Part shown: one piece after another, positions 15,972-24,650 of the stretch
Layout: each line of letters opens with the position of its first letter
Position numbering within the stretch: position 1 is the first letter of the stretch
From: Nitrospira lenta
GTDB taxonomy: Bacteria > Nitrospirota > Nitrospiria > Nitrospirales > Nitrospiraceae
NCBI GenBank assembly: GCA_945905765.1
Contig: CAMDPZ010000015.1
Coordinates: 7,501-42,396, forward strand
DNA: 34,896 nucleotides
Reading direction: 5' to 3'
Program-made: the position numbers and the translations under genes
The notes under the pieces: model-generated
What the model saw: only the letters and a program-made list of their open reading frames with translations
Told to the model about the DNA's origin: nothing
Database searches by the model: none

Positions 15972-17363
15972 CTAGTGGGAGAAGATCCGTTCAAGGTCGT
16001 TCCAAAACGCAAAGATCATGACGCCCACTAATAGCACGAGGCCTGCTTGTTGCGCTACTTCTCTCTGGCGCTCACCGAGCGGTTTCCGGAGGATGGCCTC
16101 AATCAGGAAAAACAGCAGATGGCCTCCGTCCAGAATAGGAATGGGGAGCAAATTGAGGACGCCCAGGTTGATGCTCAGGATGGCGATGAGGAAAATTACG
16201 CTGGAGGCCCCTTGCGATGCGGCTTCTCCTGAAATATTGGCGATCGTCAGCGGGCCGCCGATATTCTTGCTGGAGATGTCCCCCACAATCATCTTGTAGA
16301 GGCCGATGGCGGTCAGCTCGGTCCAGCCCCACGTCGCTTTCAATCCGTCATAGAGGGAGAGGAGTGGGGTGCTGGAGCGCATGATCGAGCGGCCCGGTCC
16401 TGAAATGCCGATCTTGCCGACCTCGACCGATTGACCATTGACCGTCGCCTTCTCTATAGAGGGCGTCACGGTGAGCGGCAGGCGCTGTCCTTTGCGCAAG
16501 ACCTCGATGTTCAACGGCTGGCCCGGATGTTCTTTCACGATCCCGGTCAGCTGCGACCAGGCATGGATGGCTTGGCTCTCGATGGAGACCACATGGTCCC
16601 CGGCTTGAAGGCCGGCTTTGGCTGCCGGAGAACCCTGCACGACCGATGTGACCAGCGGCGGGGCTTCCTCGACGCCCAGGTAATAGCTTGGTTCCGGCGT
16701 TGAAGCCTGCGGTCCCGGCGCGGTGGCGGGGGTGACGGTCATCGTTTTGACCTGTCCGTCCCGTTTAACCTCGAGGGCCAGAGCCTGGCCCTTGCTCTTC
16801 GCCACGGCATCGAGCAGTTCGGTCCTGGTCGAAATCTCCTGTCCGTTAACCCGGGTGACGCGATCGCCGATCTGGAGGCCTGCCGTATCGGCCGGTGAGC
16901 CAGGGACCATCGCTTCGATATCGGGAGTCAGGTCCTGGAATGTGGGGACGAAGAGCGGCGCGCCGGTTGCGAGCCATGCGGAGAAAATGACATAGGCCAG
17001 AATGAAGTTAAATCCCGGTCCCGCTGCGACGATCAGGACTTTGCCGCCCAGGCGTTGGTGCGCGAACGATCGCGCGCGATCCGCTTCGGTGGTCGCCTCG
17101 GTCTCGTCTTCGCCGAACAGTTTTACATAGCCGCCGAGCGGAATGGCGGAGAGGAGATATTCGGTTTCTCCCAGTTGGCGGCCGAAAAGCTTCGGGCCGA
17201 AGCCCAGCGAGAACTTGAGGACCTTGACGCCGACCCAGCGAGCGGCCAGGAAATGGCCGAGCTCATGGAAGGCGACGAGCACGCCCAGGACGACCAGGAA
17301 CCACCAGGCTTTCTGCAAGAGCAACCAGAGCGTATCGGGGGACCAGGTGAATGCCATGAACAA
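15972..17363 (-). CDS. rseP: RIP site-2 zinc metalloprotease RseP
   Basis: A 463-residue inner-membrane protease that cleaves membrane anchors such as anti-sigma factors. The first membrane helix carries HELGH (33-37), the zinc and catalytic site. The C-terminal helix pair carries the third ligand in LPIPILDGGHLLFF (about 406-419). Two PDZ domains lie between them, at about 130-210 (IEAMVPGSPADTAGLQIGDRV) and about 225-305 (VTSVVQGSPAAKAGLQAGDHV). AAAGGAG is eight bases before TTG 17363 but 14 before ATG 17357, so the TTG start is favoured. It begins 19 bases after dxr, with its ribosome binding site in the gap, the classical bacterial order. Confidence 0.96.
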   Translation of the reverse strand: MFMAFTWSPDTLWLLLQKAWWFLVVLGVLVAFHELGHFLAARWVGVKVLKFSLGFGPKLFGRQLGETEYLLSAIPLGGYVKLFGEDETEATTEADRARSFAHQRLGGKVLIVAAGPGFNFILAYVIFSAWLATGAPLFVPTFQDLTPDIEAMVPGSPADTAGLQIGDRVTRVNGQEISTRTELLDAVAKSKGQALALEVKRDGQVKTMTVTPATAPGPQASTPEPSYYLGVEEAPPLVTSVVQGSPAAKAGLQAGDHVVSIESQAIHAWSQLTGIVKEHPGQPLNIEVLRKGQRLPLTVTPSIEKATVNGQSVEVGKIGISGPGRSIMRSSTPLLSLYDGLKATWGWTELTAIGLYKMIVGDISSKNIGGPLTIANISGEAASQGASSVIFLIAILSINLGVLNLLPIPILDGGHLLFFLIEAILRKPLGERQREVAQQAGLVLLVGVMIFAFWNDLERIFSH

Positions 17364-17382
17364 GGTGTATGCTCCTTTAAAA

Positions 17383-18543
17383 CTAGCGGGCCAAGGCCGA
17401 GACTAACGATTCGGCTTTCTCGCGAGCCCAGCGATCCGCCTCTAATGCCTCTTCCAACGTATCCACGTCTTTAAGGCTGTGGGCGTCCATGGTGCTGCGG
17501 ATAATCTCCACAATATCGGTAAACCGGATGCCCCCCTTGAGGAATGCATCGACGGCGATTTCGTTCGCGGCATTCATTGTGGCCGGCATCGTGCCGCCGA
17601 TCCGCAGGGACTCATAGCCGAGCCCCAGGCAGGGGAACCGGTCGTGATCCGGCTTGCAGAAGGTCAGCTTCGCAATCTCGGTCAACTCCAGCGAGGGAAG
17701 ATCCAGCGGCAGGCGCCCAGGATATCGCATCGCATAGGAAATCGGGGTGCGCATATCCGGCAATCCCAACTGCGCGATCACCGAACGATCCTGATACTCT
17801 ACCAGAGAATGGATGATGCTTTCCCGGTGGATCATTACCTCGATCTGAGATTCCGGAATGTCGAAGAGCCAGCGGGCCTCGACGACTTCGAGCCCCTTGT
17901 TCATGAGGGTGGCGGAATCGATCGTGATTTTGGCGCCCATCTTCCAATTGGGGTGCTGGAGCGCCCGTTCGGCTGTGACGTCCTGCAGTTCCTTTTTCGT
18001 CAGGGGCCAGAGGGCTCCGCCGGAGGCCGTGAGGATCAGGCGGCGGACATCTTCTTTCCGATGGCCTTCCAGCGATTGAAAAATCGCGCTATGCTCGCTG
18101 TCGACCGGGAAGATGCGCACGCCATGCTTGCGCGCTTCCTCCTGCATCAGCTTCCCCGCCATGACCATCGGTTCTTTATTGGCCAAGGCGATCTGCTTGC
18201 CGCTCCGGATGGCCGCCAGCGTGGGCACGAGGCCGGCGCCGCCGACGATCGCGGAGATGACCAGTTCGGCTTCTGGCGCAGAGGCGACCTGACTCAGGCC
18301 CTCCGGTCCATTCAGGATTTCAACGGGCAGTCCGGCGCAACGTTGCCTGAGTCTGGCGGCAGCGGAGGTATCAGAGAGGGCCACGACGCGGGGCTTGAAC
18401 TTGCGGATTTGCTCTTCGAGTTTTTCATCATTGCTGCCGGCGGTCAGCCCTGCCACGCGGAACTCTCCGGGGAACCGGTCCACGATGTCTAAGGTGCTGG
18501 TGCCGATCGACCCGGTCGATCCAAGGATCACGATCGTTTTCAT
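17383..18543 (-). CDS. dxr: 1-deoxy-D-xylulose-5-phosphate reductoisomerase
   Basis: A 386-residue NADPH-dependent enzyme that converts DXP to MEP, the committed step of the MEP isoprenoid pathway. The NADPH-binding loop GSTGSIGTSTLDIV is at 8-21. ALANKEPMVMAG, the metal-binding PVDSEHSA, TASGGALW, and the block HPNWKMGAKITIDSATLMNKG follow in the expected order. Length is typical. It lies 10 bases after cdsA and 19 bases before rseP. Its product feeds the undecaprenyl precursor used by uppS and the squalene route encoded at 24651-26842. Confidence 0.97.
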   Translation of the reverse strand: MKTIVILGSTGSIGTSTLDIVDRFPGEFRVAGLTAGSNDEKLEEQIRKFKPRVVALSDTSAAARLRQRCAGLPVEILNGPEGLSQVASAPEAELVISAIVGGAGLVPTLAAIRSGKQIALANKEPMVMAGKLMQEEARKHGVRIFPVDSEHSAIFQSLEGHRKEDVRRLILTASGGALWPLTKKELQDVTAERALQHPNWKMGAKITIDSATLMNKGLEVVEARWLFDIPESQIEVMIHRESIIHSLVEYQDRSVIAQLGLPDMRTPISYAMRYPGRLPLDLPSLELTEIAKLTFCKPDHDRFPCLGLGYESLRIGGTMPATMNAANEIAVDAFLKGGIRFTDIVEIIRSTMDAHSLKDVDTLEEALEADRWAREKAESLVSALAR

Positions 18544-18553
18544 AGCGGCGTCC

Positions 18554-19447
18554 TCATTCGATGATCCGTAGCCGGATCACCATCGTTACATAGTAGTAGA
18601 AGGCAGGGGCGGTGAACAAGAGACTATCCAGCCGGTCGAGCATGCCGCCATGGCCCGGCAGGATCCCGCCGGAATCTTTGATGCCGACGCTGCGCTTCAT
18701 GGCCGATTCGGTCAGGTCCCCCCAGAGCCCTGTGAGGGTCAGGAGTGTGCCCAGGACCAGACAGTCGAGTGCGGACAGCTCCGGGAGAAACCACCAGCGA
18801 ATGATGTATGCGGCAATTATCGCACCGACCAATCCTCCCGCCAAGCCTTCGTAGGATTTCTTTGGACTAATTGTGGGAGCCAGGCGGTGTCGTCCATAGA
18901 GAGTCCCGACATAGTAGGCGCCGGTATCGGATGCCCAGGTTACGAGTAGAAGAAAGAAAATCAGCCATTCGCCCTGGGGGAGCAGTCTCGTCATCGAGAG
19001 CGGGCCGAGCGTGAGCCCCAGGTAGAGCACGCCGAACAGGGTCATGGCCCCATCCCTCAAGCTCTGTTCGAGGGGCGCCCGGCTAAAGAGCGGGACGGAA
19101 ATAATGGCGATGAGTGTTGCGAGGAGGCTGGGCACGATGAGGTTCGGCCAATGAGCGCCCAGAATCACGGCAGCGAATCCTGCCAGGCCGATTCCGATCA
19201 GCCAGGACTGGCTGCGGTCGCTGAAACATAGTCGGTAGAACTCGAAGAGGGCAAGCACGCCTGCCAGGACCACGACGCCTGAAAATACGAGGGGCGGGAG
19301 GTAGCGAATGACGGCATAGAGCAGAGGCGCCAGGACCAGCACCGTATAGATCCGACGGGGGTCGAACCGGGCTGCCGCCACCGGCGTTGGGTGAGTCGGC
19401 TGTTGGCCGGTGTTCGTTGTTTGCATCTGGATGTTCAGGTCGACCAC
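18554..19447 (-). CDS. cdsA: Phosphatidate cytidylyltransferase
   Basis: A 297-residue integral membrane enzyme making CDP-diacylglycerol from phosphatidate and CTP. Several hydrophobic helices span about 30-230. The family signature lies near the C-terminus: LWGDLTESAMKRSVGIKDSG followed by LPGHGGMLDRLDS, and SPKKSYEGLAGG precedes it. Translation may start at GTG 19447, whose first base is also the last base of the uppS stop codon (TAGTG), or at ATG 19426; neither has a good ribosome binding site, so coupling to uppS is likely. The N-terminal 25 residues are polar and Thr/Gln-rich. Confidence 0.95.
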   Translation of the reverse strand: MVDLNIQMQTTNTGQQPTHPTPVAAARFDPRRIYTVLVLAPLLYAVIRYLPPLVFSGVVVLAGVLALFEFYRLCFSDRSQSWLIGIGLAGFAAVILGAHWPNLIVPSLLATLIAIISVPLFSRAPLEQSLRDGAMTLFGVLYLGLTLGPLSMTRLLPQGEWLIFFLLLVTWASDTGAYYVGTLYGRHRLAPTISPKKSYEGLAGGLVGAIIAAYIIRWWFLPELSALDCLVLGTLLTLTGLWGDLTESAMKRSVGIKDSGGILPGHGGMLDRLDSLLFTAPAFYYYVTMVIRLRIIE

Positions 19448-20235
19448 TATGAGGAAATCGTGCTGCTGAGGACGCGGCCGAATCGCCGCTCGCGGCGCTG
19501 GTATTCCAAGAGCGCCAGCAAAAACTCGCGGCGGCGGAAGTCGGGCCAGAGGGTTGGCGTGAAATAGAGTTCGGTATAGGCCAGCTGCCAGAGGAGAAAA
19601 TTGCTGATGCGGGTTTCGCCGCTGGTGCGAATCAGGAGATCGGGGTCCGGCAGCCCCTGGGTATAGAGGTGTTGCTGGACCAGTGCTTCATCCACCTCGT
19701 CCGGTTGTAATTTTCCCTCTTGCGCGTCGCGCAGAATTTCCCGCACCGCGTCCACGATTTCTGTGCGGCCGCCATAGCTGAGGGCGACCGTGAGGTGGAG
19801 TTTGTCGAGATGGGCGGTTGCCTGTTCCGTGTCCCGGACCCATTGGATGGCAGAGGCAGGAAGGTCTTCGAGCCTGCCGATCGTGCGAAACCTGACTCCC
19901 TGTTCGATGAGTTTCGTCCGTTCCTGCGCCAGGAAGTATTCGAGCAAGCCCATGAGAGCGGAAACTTCCGGTAATGGGCGGTTCCAGTTTTCCTGTGAAA
20001 ACGCGTAAATGGTCAGGGCCTGGATGCCCAGGTCTGAGCAGGCCTGGACCGTTTCACCAACGGATTTGATCCCTTCCCGATGACCGGCAATGCGGGGGAG
20101 GTGTCGTGATTCTGCCCAGCGCCCGTTGCCGTCCATGATGATCGCCACATGTTTCGGCAGGAGGTTTGGGTCGAGTTTCGAGGTCAGCTCTTCGGCTGAT
20201 AGCTGGTCTATGGCCGATGATTCGTTCGTACTCAT
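19447..20235 (-). CDS. uppS: Isoprenyl (undecaprenyl) diphosphate synthase
   Basis: A 262-residue cis-prenyltransferase that builds the C55 lipid carrier for cell-wall synthesis. The catalytic and FPP-binding segment HVAIIMDGNGRWAESR is near 29-44 and continues to RIAGHREG. TIYAFSQENWNRP, LTVALSYGGRTEIVDA and the C-terminal DLLIRTSGETRISNFLLWQLAYTELYF with WPDF are all present. An N-terminal extension of about 25 polar residues precedes the core. First gene of the uppS-cdsA-dxr-rseP-proS run; a good promoter lies 56-84 bases upstream. Confidence 0.96.
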   Translation of the reverse strand: MSTNESSAIDQLSAEELTSKLDPNLLPKHVAIIMDGNGRWAESRHLPRIAGHREGIKSVGETVQACSDLGIQALTIYAFSQENWNRPLPEVSALMGLLEYFLAQERTKLIEQGVRFRTIGRLEDLPASAIQWVRDTEQATAHLDKLHLTVALSYGGRTEIVDAVREILRDAQEGKLQPDEVDEALVQQHLYTQGLPDPDLLIRTSGETRISNFLLWQLAYTELYFTPTLWPDFRRREFLLALLEYQRRERRFGRVLSSTISS

Positions 20236-20290
20236 AGGCTGTTACTGATCACGATCCTTCATCTTGGGAAATCTTGCGGTAGGCGAGCAA

Positions 20291-20319
20291 AGTCTACTGA
20301 CGAGTAGAAGGAAAGTCAA
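20291..20319 (-). promoter_or_regulatory. Sigma-70-type promoter for the uppS operon
   Basis: On the minus strand TTGACT (20319-20314) is separated by exactly 17 bases from TAGACT (20296-20291). Transcription would begin near 20284 and give a leader of about 50 bases before uppS. The match is close to consensus except for one base in each box's end. Confidence 0.6.
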
Positions 20320-20360
20320 ACGAAAAGTCCTGTAAAAGCGGCAAGTTGGGCAGGTTCACA

Positions 20361-20390
20361 TTGCGCCTGCGGAAAGGGATCGGCTATACT
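20361..20390 (+). promoter_or_regulatory. Possible promoter for tldD
   Basis: TTGCGC (20361-20366) and TATACT (20385-20390) are 18 bases apart, with the predicted start point about 37 bases before the tldD ATG. The -35 box is weak, so this is tentative. Confidence 0.4.
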
Positions 20391-20433
20391 CCGTGGTCTA
20401 TCTGCATGCCAACCGCGTAAGGATTTTCGAACC

Positions 20434-21864
20434 ATGGGTGAACTTGTTCAGCTCGCATCTTTTGGCCTCACCGAAGGCGAAGTGCTTTCGGCGCTTGGCC
20501 GGGTCAAGGTCCGTGATGTCGATTATGCCGACCTCTATTTTGAGTCTTGCGTGTCCGAGTCCGTCTCGATGGAGGAGTCGCTCGTCAAACGAGCCACGAA
20601 AAGCGTCTCGCAGGGTGTGGGGGTGCGGGCAACGGCGGGGGAAAAGACCGGCTTTGCCTATTCCGACGAGCTGACAAAGAAAGATCTCGAGCTGGCGGCC
20701 GATACGGCCCGCTACATTGCCAATTCTCCCAGCGGGGCGCAGGCCGTTCCTGCGCCGGTCCGTCAACGTCCCACGCGCGATCTCTATCCGGTCGAACGGG
20801 TCCAGGTCGAAGTCGCCACGGCGGATCGTGTGGCCCTACTGAATGCGATCGATGCCGAAGCGCGCCGGTACGACCCGCGCATCAAGAATGTCATGGCCTC
20901 GTTTAACACGGAATATAAAGTGGTGGTGGTGGCCACCTCGGACGGCGCCTTGATTGGAGATGTTCAGCCTCTGTCGCGGCTGCAAGTCACCTGTATTGCC
21001 GAAGAGAAGGGGCAACGCCAGTCCGGTTCGTTTGGCGGGGGCGGTCGTGTCGGGTTTGAGTTCTATCATGAGGGTGACCGGCATCTGCGGTTTGCGCGGG
21101 AAGCAGCCCGTGAAGCGATTCTCAACCTCTCTGCCGTGGACGCGCCTGCCGGTGTTATGCCGGTTGTGTTGGGCGGAGGCTGGCCGGGAATTTTGTTGCA
21201 CGAAGCCATCGGCCATGGATTGGAAGCGGACTTCAATCGCAAGAAAACCTCGGCATTCTCGAACCTCCTCGGTAAGCGGGTGGCCTCCGATGTCTGTACG
21301 ATTGTCGATGATGGAACTCTTCCGGGGCGGCGAGGCTCGCTCAATATGGACGATGAAGGGACTCCGACCGGTCGCACGACACTCATCGAGAACGGAATTC
21401 TGCGCGGCTACATCACCGATAAATTGAATGCGCGCCTCATGGGCATTCCCGTAACGGGCAATGGACGGCGGGAAAGTTACCAAAGTGTGGTGCTGCCTCG
21501 CATGACGAATACTTTTATGCTGGCCGGAACCTCGGACCCGGATGAGATCATCCGGTCGGTCGATCGCGGCCTCTATGCCGTCTCGTTCGGCGGCGGGCAG
21601 GTGGACATCACCAACGGGAAGTTCGTGTTCTCTGCCAGCGAAGCCTATTTGATCGAGGGGGGGAAGGTGACGAGGCCGGTGAAGGGCGCAACCTTAATCG
21701 GCAGCGGCCCTGAGATCCTCACCAAGGTTTCCATGGTCGGGCATGACCTCAAGCTCGACGAGGGGATCGGGACCTGCGGCAAGGACGGGCAGTCTGTCCC
21801 GGTGGGCGTTGGCCTGCCGACCATTCGCATCGATGAAATCACCGTAGGCGGGACACAGCGATGA
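20434..21864 (+). CDS. tldD: Metalloprotease TldD
   Basis: A 476-residue subunit of the TldD/TldE heterodimeric metalloprotease, which in E. coli matures microcin B17 and degrades unfolded peptides threaded into its cavity. The zinc motif HEAIGH (H256, E257, H261) is intact, followed by GLEADF. Other family features include GSGPEILTKVSMVG near 430 and a glycine-rich end GTCGKDGQSVPVGVGLPTIRIDEITVGG. The stop overlaps the tldE start by four bases (ATGA), so the two subunits are translationally coupled. No bacteriocin or RiPP precursor gene is seen nearby, so a housekeeping proteolytic role is more likely. Confidence 0.96.
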   Translation: MGELVQLASFGLTEGEVLSALGRVKVRDVDYADLYFESCVSESVSMEESLVKRATKSVSQGVGVRATAGEKTGFAYSDELTKKDLELAADTARYIANSPSGAQAVPAPVRQRPTRDLYPVERVQVEVATADRVALLNAIDAEARRYDPRIKNVMASFNTEYKVVVVATSDGALIGDVQPLSRLQVTCIAEEKGQRQSGSFGGGGRVGFEFYHEGDRHLRFAREAAREAILNLSAVDAPAGVMPVVLGGGWPGILLHEAIGHGLEADFNRKKTSAFSNLLGKRVASDVCTIVDDGTLPGRRGSLNMDDEGTPTGRTTLIENGILRGYITDKLNARLMGIPVTGNGRRESYQSVVLPRMTNTFMLAGTSDPDEIIRSVDRGLYAVSFGGGQVDITNGKFVFSASEAYLIEGGKVTRPVKGATLIGSGPEILTKVSMVGHDLKLDEGIGTCGKDGQSVPVGVGLPTIRIDEITVGGTQR

Positions 21865-23228
21865 ACCAGCAGCTACAACAGCGCGATGGATACAGCCAGC
21901 TGGCCTTGGATCTCTTGGCCAAGGCGAAGCGGAGCGGAGCGACGGAAGCGGACATCATTATTGCCGAGGGCGAAACCTTTTCGGTGCAAGTCCGGCTGGG
22001 CGCTGTCGATCGTCTCACTAAAGCGAGGGAAAAACATCTCGGCTTGAGGGTCTTCGTCGGGAAACGTTCTGCCAGCACCTCCACGTCGGATTTTTCGGCG
22101 GATTCCTTGAATGCCCTCGTCGCTGAGACCTGCACCCTGGCGAAGGCTGTCGTGGAAGATCCTGTTTCCGGTTTGCCTGAAGCGGATCAGATGGCGGGGG
22201 AGAGGCCGGATCTGGACCTCTACGATCCGACTAGACTGAATACGGAGCAGCAGATCGACTTGGCCAAACGGGTCGAGGCTGCTGCCATGTCGACGGACGA
22301 GCGAGTGACGAATTCCGAAGGGGGCGACTTCGACTCTTCTTCCGGACGTGTCGTGCTAGGGAACAGTCACGGATTCCTGGGGGAATACCAAAGCTCTAGC
22401 TTCTCCATGTCGGCCTCGCCTGTTGCGACCGATCCGGAGACCGGGGCCATGCAGCGGGACTCCTGGTACGATGTGCAGCGAAAATTTTCCAAGCTGAATT
22501 CCCCTGAGGCGGTGGGACTGGAAGCGGCCAGGCGGACGGTCCGCAAGCTGGGCGCGAGGAAAGTGGCCACTCAGCGGGTGCCGGTGGTCTTCGATGCGGA
22601 AATGGCGGGAAGTTTGATGGGGAATCTCTGCGGCGCCGTATCCGGCTACTCCCTCTATAAAGGCGCCTCGTTCCTGGCAGGCCAATTGGATAAATCGCTG
22701 GCTCCTGACTATGTGACGGTTTATGACGATGGACGAATAGTCGGAGGGCTGGGCTCACGGCCATTCGACGGCGAAGGGCTCCCGACCAGAAAGACAACCG
22801 TGGTGGAGCGGGGCGTGCTGAAGAGTTACCTGCTCGATACCTATTCAGGGCGAAAGCTCGGGATGGCCTCGACCGGGAACGCCTCGCGCAGTGTCGGTGA
22901 GAATCCGTCGGTCGGCCCTACGAACTTTTATCTCGCGCCAGGATCGAAGACGGCGCAAGAGATTATCAAGACGGTGAAGCAGGGCCTCTACGTCACGGAC
23001 CTGATCGGGTTCGGGATCAATATGGTGACCGGCGACTATTCACGCGGGGCCTCCGGCTTTTGGATCGAAGGGGGCGAGCTGGCCTATCCCGTCGAAGAAA
23101 TTACGATTGCGGGCAATCTGAAAGACATGTTCGCTGGGATCGAGATGGTCGGCAGCGACCTCGTGTTTCGAGGGCGCATTGCCAGCCCGACCGTCAAGAT
23201 TACCGAGATGATGGTCGCGGGAAGCTAG
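21861..23228 (+). CDS. pmbA: TldE/PmbA, partner subunit of TldD
   Basis: A 455-residue TldE/PmbA protein. It shares the TldD fold but has no HExxxH motif, as expected for the non-catalytic partner. Family segments include ADIIIAEGETFSVQVRLG near 33-50, RLGARKVATQRVPVVFD-type sequence near 230, TTVVERGVLKSYLLDTYSGRKLG near 312-334, and SGFWIEGGELAYPVEEITIAGNL near 395-417. The ATG overlaps the tldD stop. A DLH-family gene starts eight bases after its stop. Confidence 0.95.
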   Translation: MNQQLQQRDGYSQLALDLLAKAKRSGATEADIIIAEGETFSVQVRLGAVDRLTKAREKHLGLRVFVGKRSASTSTSDFSADSLNALVAETCTLAKAVVEDPVSGLPEADQMAGERPDLDLYDPTRLNTEQQIDLAKRVEAAAMSTDERVTNSEGGDFDSSSGRVVLGNSHGFLGEYQSSSFSMSASPVATDPETGAMQRDSWYDVQRKFSKLNSPEAVGLEAARRTVRKLGARKVATQRVPVVFDAEMAGSLMGNLCGAVSGYSLYKGASFLAGQLDKSLAPDYVTVYDDGRIVGGLGSRPFDGEGLPTRKTTVVERGVLKSYLLDTYSGRKLGMASTGNASRSVGENPSVGPTNFYLAPGSKTAQEIIKTVKQGLYVTDLIGFGINMVTGDYSRGASGFWIEGGELAYPVEEITIAGNLKDMFAGIEMVGSDLVFRGRIASPTVKITEMMVAGS

Positions 23229-23236
23229 GGGGAGCT

Positions 23237-23944
23237 ATGGCCGAGTCGATCAGAGAATCGCTGGTCCAGTATTCCAGTGACAAGGTGACGATGCGGGCCT
23301 ATGTGGCAGCCCCGGAGACGAAGGAGCGACGCCCTGCGATCATTGTGATTCAGGAATGGTGGGGGCTGACCGACCATATCAAGGACGTGGCGCGTCGCTA
23401 CGCCGCTGAGGGCTATGTGGCGATCGCTCCGGATCTCTACTCGCGGCTGGGCTATGCGCTCACGACCGATCCGGGCGAAGCAGGCAAGCTGATGGGGACG
23501 CTGCAGCAGGAAGACGGCTTGAAAGATTTGAACGCCACAGTCGCCTATTTGAAGTCCGTCCCGGAAGTCGATGCTACGAAGATCGGTGTCACAGGATTTT
23601 GTATGGGCGGGGGCTATGCCCTTATGCTGGCCTGCGTGAACAGGGACATCAAGGCCGCTGCGCCTTTTTATGGGCAGGTGCCGAATCCCGATGCGCCCCT
23701 GCAACAGCTGTCGGCTCCTGTGTTGTATTTCTATGGAGAGGATGACGGCTGGATTACCAAGGCGGATGTCCAGCGGCTTGCGGCAGGCCTCAAAAAGTAT
23801 CATAAGTCCGGTGAGATCAAGACCTATCCCGGCGCGCCCCATGCGTTTTTTCGGGATACGGATAAGACCGTGTATCGGCCTGAGGCGGCCAAAGACGCCT
23901 GGGTCCGCGCCACAGCATTTTTCAACCAGCATTTGAGATCGTAG
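23237..23944 (+). CDS. Dienelactone hydrolase-family alpha/beta hydrolase
   Basis: A 235-residue cytosolic hydrolase with the DLH arrangement: E40 in VIQEWWGL, nucleophile C122 in GFCMGG, D170 near EDDGWI and H202 in PGAPHAFF. The Cys nucleophile and the Glu partner are hallmarks of carboxymethylenebutenolidase-type enzymes; the true substrate is unknown and no aromatic-degradation genes are present. The frame is open for 59 codons upstream inside tldE, but GGGGGAG lies three bases before ATG 23237 and homologous sequence starts there. Part of the tldD-tldE operon. Confidence 0.9.
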   Translation: MAESIRESLVQYSSDKVTMRAYVAAPETKERRPAIIVIQEWWGLTDHIKDVARRYAAEGYVAIAPDLYSRLGYALTTDPGEAGKLMGTLQQEDGLKDLNATVAYLKSVPEVDATKIGVTGFCMGGGYALMLACVNRDIKAAAPFYGQVPNPDAPLQQLSAPVLYFYGEDDGWITKADVQRLAAGLKKYHKSGEIKTYPGAPHAFFRDTDKTVYRPEAAKDAWVRATAFFNQHLRS

Positions 23945-23960
23945 AGGAGTCACCAGCACC

Positions 23961-24410
23961 ATGCCGCTTGATGTCGAACTTGGAAAGACCATGCTCCAGT
24001 TGATTACGTCGCGATACGACGACCGGCATTGGCGCAAGAAGATTGAGAAGACCTTGGGGCTGCCGCACTCAGGCGTCGGGGATCCTTCGCAGCAGCAGAT
24101 TTTCATGTATCTCAAGCTCGGCCTTAAGGCCTACAAGTCCCGCCGTGCCGATCCGGACTCCTGGATTGTCGGGGGCTATGCCACGAAAGAAATCGTCGAG
24201 CGGGCGAAGTTTCAGCCCCAGGTGGTCGGTCCCGACATTACGAAGGATGAGGTCGCCTTTCTCGGCATCGATCCGGGGAAAGATGTGGATGAAGCCTGGT
24301 GGGACGAGATGTTGGTGTCCTGGTTCGATATGCCGGAAGAGGAACAGTCAGCAGAGGAGTCAGAGGCGGACTCTGAGTCAGCTTCTTCTGCCGAGGTAGA
24401 GAAAACGTAA
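23961..24410 (+). CDS. Hypothetical protein with acidic tail
   Basis: A 149-residue soluble protein, not recognised. Residues 1-110 are mixed charge with helices (GKTMLQLITSRYDDRHWRKKI, QIFMYLKLGLKAYKSRR) and a segment VGPDITKDEVAFLGIDPG. The last 25 residues are almost only Glu, Ser, Asp and Ala. GAGGAG about 10 bases before the ATG supports the start. It follows the DLH-family gene by 16 bases and ends the tldD operon. A 240-base gap without recognisable features follows before the converging hpnE gene. Confidence 0.65.
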   Translation: MPLDVELGKTMLQLITSRYDDRHWRKKIEKTLGLPHSGVGDPSQQQIFMYLKLGLKAYKSRRADPDSWIVGGYATKEIVERAKFQPQVVGPDITKDEVAFLGIDPGKDVDEAWWDEMLVSWFDMPEEEQSAEESEADSESASSAEVEKT

Positions 24411-24650
24411 CTCAGACCACGATTCGAGTCTGTTGGAATAGCTCCCTCTGAGCCGGCTGCGGCATGTGATGACGTTCACGCTGTCGCTGTGTGCCAGTCC
24501 TGTCGACCATTCAAGAGTTTTCCCGCCGCCCCTACGAGCATTGCCCTCGCTTGTTGGTTCCCCACGTTGTCTGCCGTTCGTAAACAAGGACGTCCTCGTT
24601 TCACGAGATATCGTCACAGTTTTTCGCTGGCGGACTTTTTCTGTAGCCTG

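Noticed and set aside
20434-24410. RiPP or microcin biosynthesis cluster around tldD/tldE
   Set aside because: No precursor peptide, cyclodehydratase, dehydrogenase or transporter gene is present.
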